In this document: positions 61,265 to 64,000 of the stretch, piece by piece
Numbering within the stretch: position 1 is the stretch's first letter
Layout: every line of letters begins with the position of its first letter
NCBI GenBank assembly: GCA_001247695.2
Contig: LGRX02029029.1
Coordinates: forward strand, 1 to 64,000
Direction: 5' to 3'
DNA length: 64,000 nt
Source: Cymbomonas tetramitiformis
Taxonomy: Eukaryota; Chlorophyta; Pyramimonadophyceae; Pyramimonadales; Pyramimonadaceae
Position numbers and translations under genes: made by a program
The notes under the pieces: generated by a model
The model's input: the letters and a program-made list of their open reading frames with translations, nothing else
Database searches by the model: none
Told to the model about the DNA's origin: nothing

Positions 61265-63526
61265 GTAGCACGCGCGCTGATAGTGCGAACAAGCTCGGCC
61301 TCAGCGACTCGTTTGGCTTCGACGGGGCGGCGAACAACAACACCGTTTGCCCGCACTTCCCCGTAAAGGTGAAGACGATGAGCGACAAAGCTGGAGGTTT
61401 CTTCCACCTGCATCTGCAGGCAGTCGTACTGCACGGCGAGGTTTTGTGTATGGGTCTACTCATGCAGTGGGTCCCTGGGAAAGACGTGAACATGTGCCTC
61501 ACGACGTTCAACATTCCGCTACGGTATGTAGTGGAGAAGACCCCGCGTTTCTTCCGGCAAACTTGCCACGTGCAAATGGACGGAGGATCGGAAAACTGGA
61601 ACCGACATGTGTTCGGTTTCTTCAGCATCTTGGTTCACCACGGGTTGTACAAAGATATGTACCTACACCGGTTGCCCGTCGGCCACTCTCATAACGACCT
61701 CGATGGCTTTTTCGGTTTGCTGAAGATGCTGCTGTGGGGTAAGACCGCGGATAAAGAGGGCCACTGGTTCATTTCCTTGGAACAGTGGATTGCCTTTCTC
61801 TTCGCGTGGAAGATCGAAATTATGAACAAGCAGACCGCCGTCGTCGGCTGCAACTTGAACTTCAAGGCCTGGATCGACCCGCACTTGAACCCGGAGTTTG
61901 GTGGCGACGCAGGACGAAAGCGTCTGGTGCATACTTGGTGCATGTACGTCGCGCCGGACATGAAGGTCAGAGCGAAGTACAAGTTTGGTGACAGGTACGA
62001 GGAATGGCGACCAAGGGGCGTGGACGAGGATCCTAACCTTGGTCTTATTCTTTGTAATAGTTACCCCGAAATCGACTCCGCCCCGGACTATATGCACAAC
62101 CCGGAATGGAAGCGGAAGGGGCAGGGGAACAAGGTGCTGGACATGGAAAAAACAACTCGGAGCTGCCTGATGGGACTTCGAGCCGCCACGCCAGAGCTGG
62201 TGAGCCAGGAACGGCACGACGAGTTGAAGGCAACCTTTCCGTTGCCATTGAAGGCGGAGGACGTGCGAAAGCGCAACCCCGAACGATTGCCTCCGACGTG
62301 GGACCTCCCGTTGCTGCCGACTCGTGCGCATACCCGAGCTTCCACAGTCACAAGCGACTTGCTTTTAAAGGCGCGGTATACTATGGCGGAGCAGTTCAAT
62401 GTGTGTTTTGACGGCGCAACACATAAAAAGACAGACGTGGAGAAAGAAGCCAGCAACCTGATTAATGTGCAGGAGGTCGTGGCTTTTATGCGCGAGGCCA
62501 AGTATTGTACTGAGCTGATTTCCAGAAGGTAGGACAATCGTTTGCAAGCCGCGTGTAGCTGTCTCATATCCAGTGGCACAATCTCCTTTAACTTTATTTA
62601 TGCTTCCGCAGGTACGAGGACAAACACCTCCACCGCGTGTTAACTGAACGCAACGCTGATCTACGTGGTCTTACTACCAAGATCAAGCAAGAAGTTGGAA
62701 CGCCTGATCCAGCTTTTGAAGGCGGAGGATGCTGGTGCGGAGGCTCCCGCAGTTCGTGCAGAGGCAAGTGTGCCTGAAAAAACTGGAAAGAGGCCTCGGA
62801 AAGAAACTCCACCTGCTTGCTGCTGGCAAGAGGTCTCAAGGCGTGCGGAGACAAAGCAGGGCACGCAGAACATCACCCGCCTCCGAAGGCGACAACGACA
62901 ACGACAGTGGACTTGATATCGATCTTGTTACTCGCAGCCGCCTCATGCAGGCTGCCGCACACAAGAAGAGGCGTGGAGGCAAGCAGCATAAACGGCAGAA
63001 ACATCCCAGCAGCAGTGATGGCATTGATGATAGCGACGACGAGAGCTCATCCCGTCTTGATTAACGCCTTGCTGACCGCAAGATGCGTGTCGCACCGCAG
63101 AAGGAAAACTTGCCAGACGACTACACGTTCGAGGACATGACTCCAGGCAGCTTTGCGGTGACCGTCGCAGGCGGAGAGGACACCGACAAGTGCTGGTTCG
63201 ATGTTATGCTCCCGGGGCATGGTAAACCAGTCCCACTCCATTTTGTGGAGGTGGCGGGGCGGCATGAGCGCATGACGCACGGAAGGAAATAACCTGGCAA
63301 TTCTGGTTGCTAGCAACGGGGAACGTTCGAGACGGTGGAACAACTCTGTGTGGCTGGAGCTTTCGTACGGGGTCCCCGCACCCTTCGCATGAAGTGTCCG
63401 TTTGATGTGAACGAGATGTTCACATGCTGGGATGACACCGCGCCTTCTATTGTTCAAGGCGGGATTCCGGCTGGTGAGGAGAAAGACGAGCTTTTGAAAG
63501 CACTAGTGGAGAACTGTGAAGAGTAG
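61265..63526 (+). pseudogene. Second transposase, DDE/DUF7869-like, degenerate
   Basis: Exon 1 runs from about 61265 (after CTGTAG) to a donor at about 62528. It encodes more than 400 aa with FDGAANNNTV, QMDGGSENWNRH and LPVGHSHNDLDGFFG. The spaced D, D and GH-x-H-x-D-D motifs resemble the DDE-type domain labelled DUF7869, seen in transposon-borne proteins. The assignment is by pattern memory. Exon 2 starts after CTTCCGCAG near 62612. From about 62700 the trace jumps between frames (lysine-rich segment, then SDGIDDSDDESSSRLD, then 63083-63292 and 63335-63526), so the 3' part is broken. It faces away from the Tnp2 pseudogene across the CACTA-like unit. Confidence 0.55.
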
Positions 63527-64000
63527 ATATGTGCGGCATTGCCATGCATGTACACATGTGGTTGTGTGGACACGCTACATACGCGTATGGTAACACTCAG
63601 GGTTTCGCTCGCATGGGGGCCATTTCCTCCCGAATTCTGCACGTATTTGCAAGTGCTACTATTTCAAATATATTTTGCTGTCATACTATCTTATAACATA
63701 CCCCATAAGGGGTCGATTACCAAAGACCTTTGCATATGTTACCTATCCTTTGTAAATCCGTGTGATAACGCATAGGGTTTGAGGGGGGTTTGGGCAAAAT
63801 TTTGCCAGAAACGATGGCACATGATATATACGGTAGATAGGTGCATGTTTTTGCCGTTTTACTTTCATTTGATTACCTCCAACCTCTACCTAAAAGCAAA
63901 TGCAACATTTTCGAACACTCCTCAATATGCCTAAGAGCCGCGCGTAAGAATCGTCTAAAACCCGCTCCGTATGAGGAAAAAAACTTCCAAAATGATAGCC
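63527..64000. other. AT-rich end of window
   Basis: No gene, repeat or clear motif was recognised here. Confidence 0.5.

Overview
The window is nuclear DNA of a eukaryote, most likely a green alga (prasinophyte- or chlorophyte-like; inference). The reasons are spliced genes with GT-AG introns, a COG4 and an ABCF protein close in sequence to plant and green-algal forms, an interstitial run of the plant/green-algal telomere motif TTTAGGG, and a heavy load of eukaryotic transposons. No bacterial operon, rRNA or CRISPR array was seen.

Layout. (1) 672-4565, minus: the first half of a plastid-type ABCF ATPase whose second ATPase domain lies beyond the left edge. (2) 6512-9927, plus: a seven-exon class I glutamine amidotransferase-like gene with a mitochondrial-type leader. 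(3) 12703-25976, minus: a complete COG4 gene (Golgi tethering complex subunit 4), rebuilt here as 20 exons giving 754 aa, several exons being too short for ORF calling. (4) 26485-27625, plus: a two-exon alpha/beta hydrolase, head-to-head with COG4. (5) 29272-34938, minus: an eight-exon Sel1-repeat scaffold protein of 682 aa. (6) 36378-37715, plus: a single-exon sialyltransferase-like (GT29) type II membrane protein with a fresh 147-bp internal duplication. (7) 39040-39402, plus: a small chromodomain protein. From about 40 kb rightwards the window is mostly transposon-derived: a decayed gag-like ORF, a zinc-knuckle ORF split by a three-level nest of elements (43.46-46.48 kb), several tandem-repeat families, a broken Tnp2-type transposase (49.4-53.7 kb), a CACTA-like unit with long terminal inverted repeats (53745-61219) enclosing a 13-copy 229-bp satellite and trpD-like exons, and a second decayed transposase (61.3-63.5 kb).

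The most unusual theme is in the introns. Almost every host gene has a minisatellite in at least one intron, and in four places the repeated unit is itself a copy of an exon-intron junction: the exon end plus 5' splice site in ABCF, in COG4 intron 4 (18 copies) and after COG4 exon 14 (one copy that could act as an in-frame 45-nt exon), and a 3' splice site in the Sel1 gene (three copies). This looks like repeated local tandem duplication of splice junctions, which lengthens introns and could create new exons.

Exon boundaries were set by hand from splice signals, reading-phase agreement and protein-family similarity. No database search was run.
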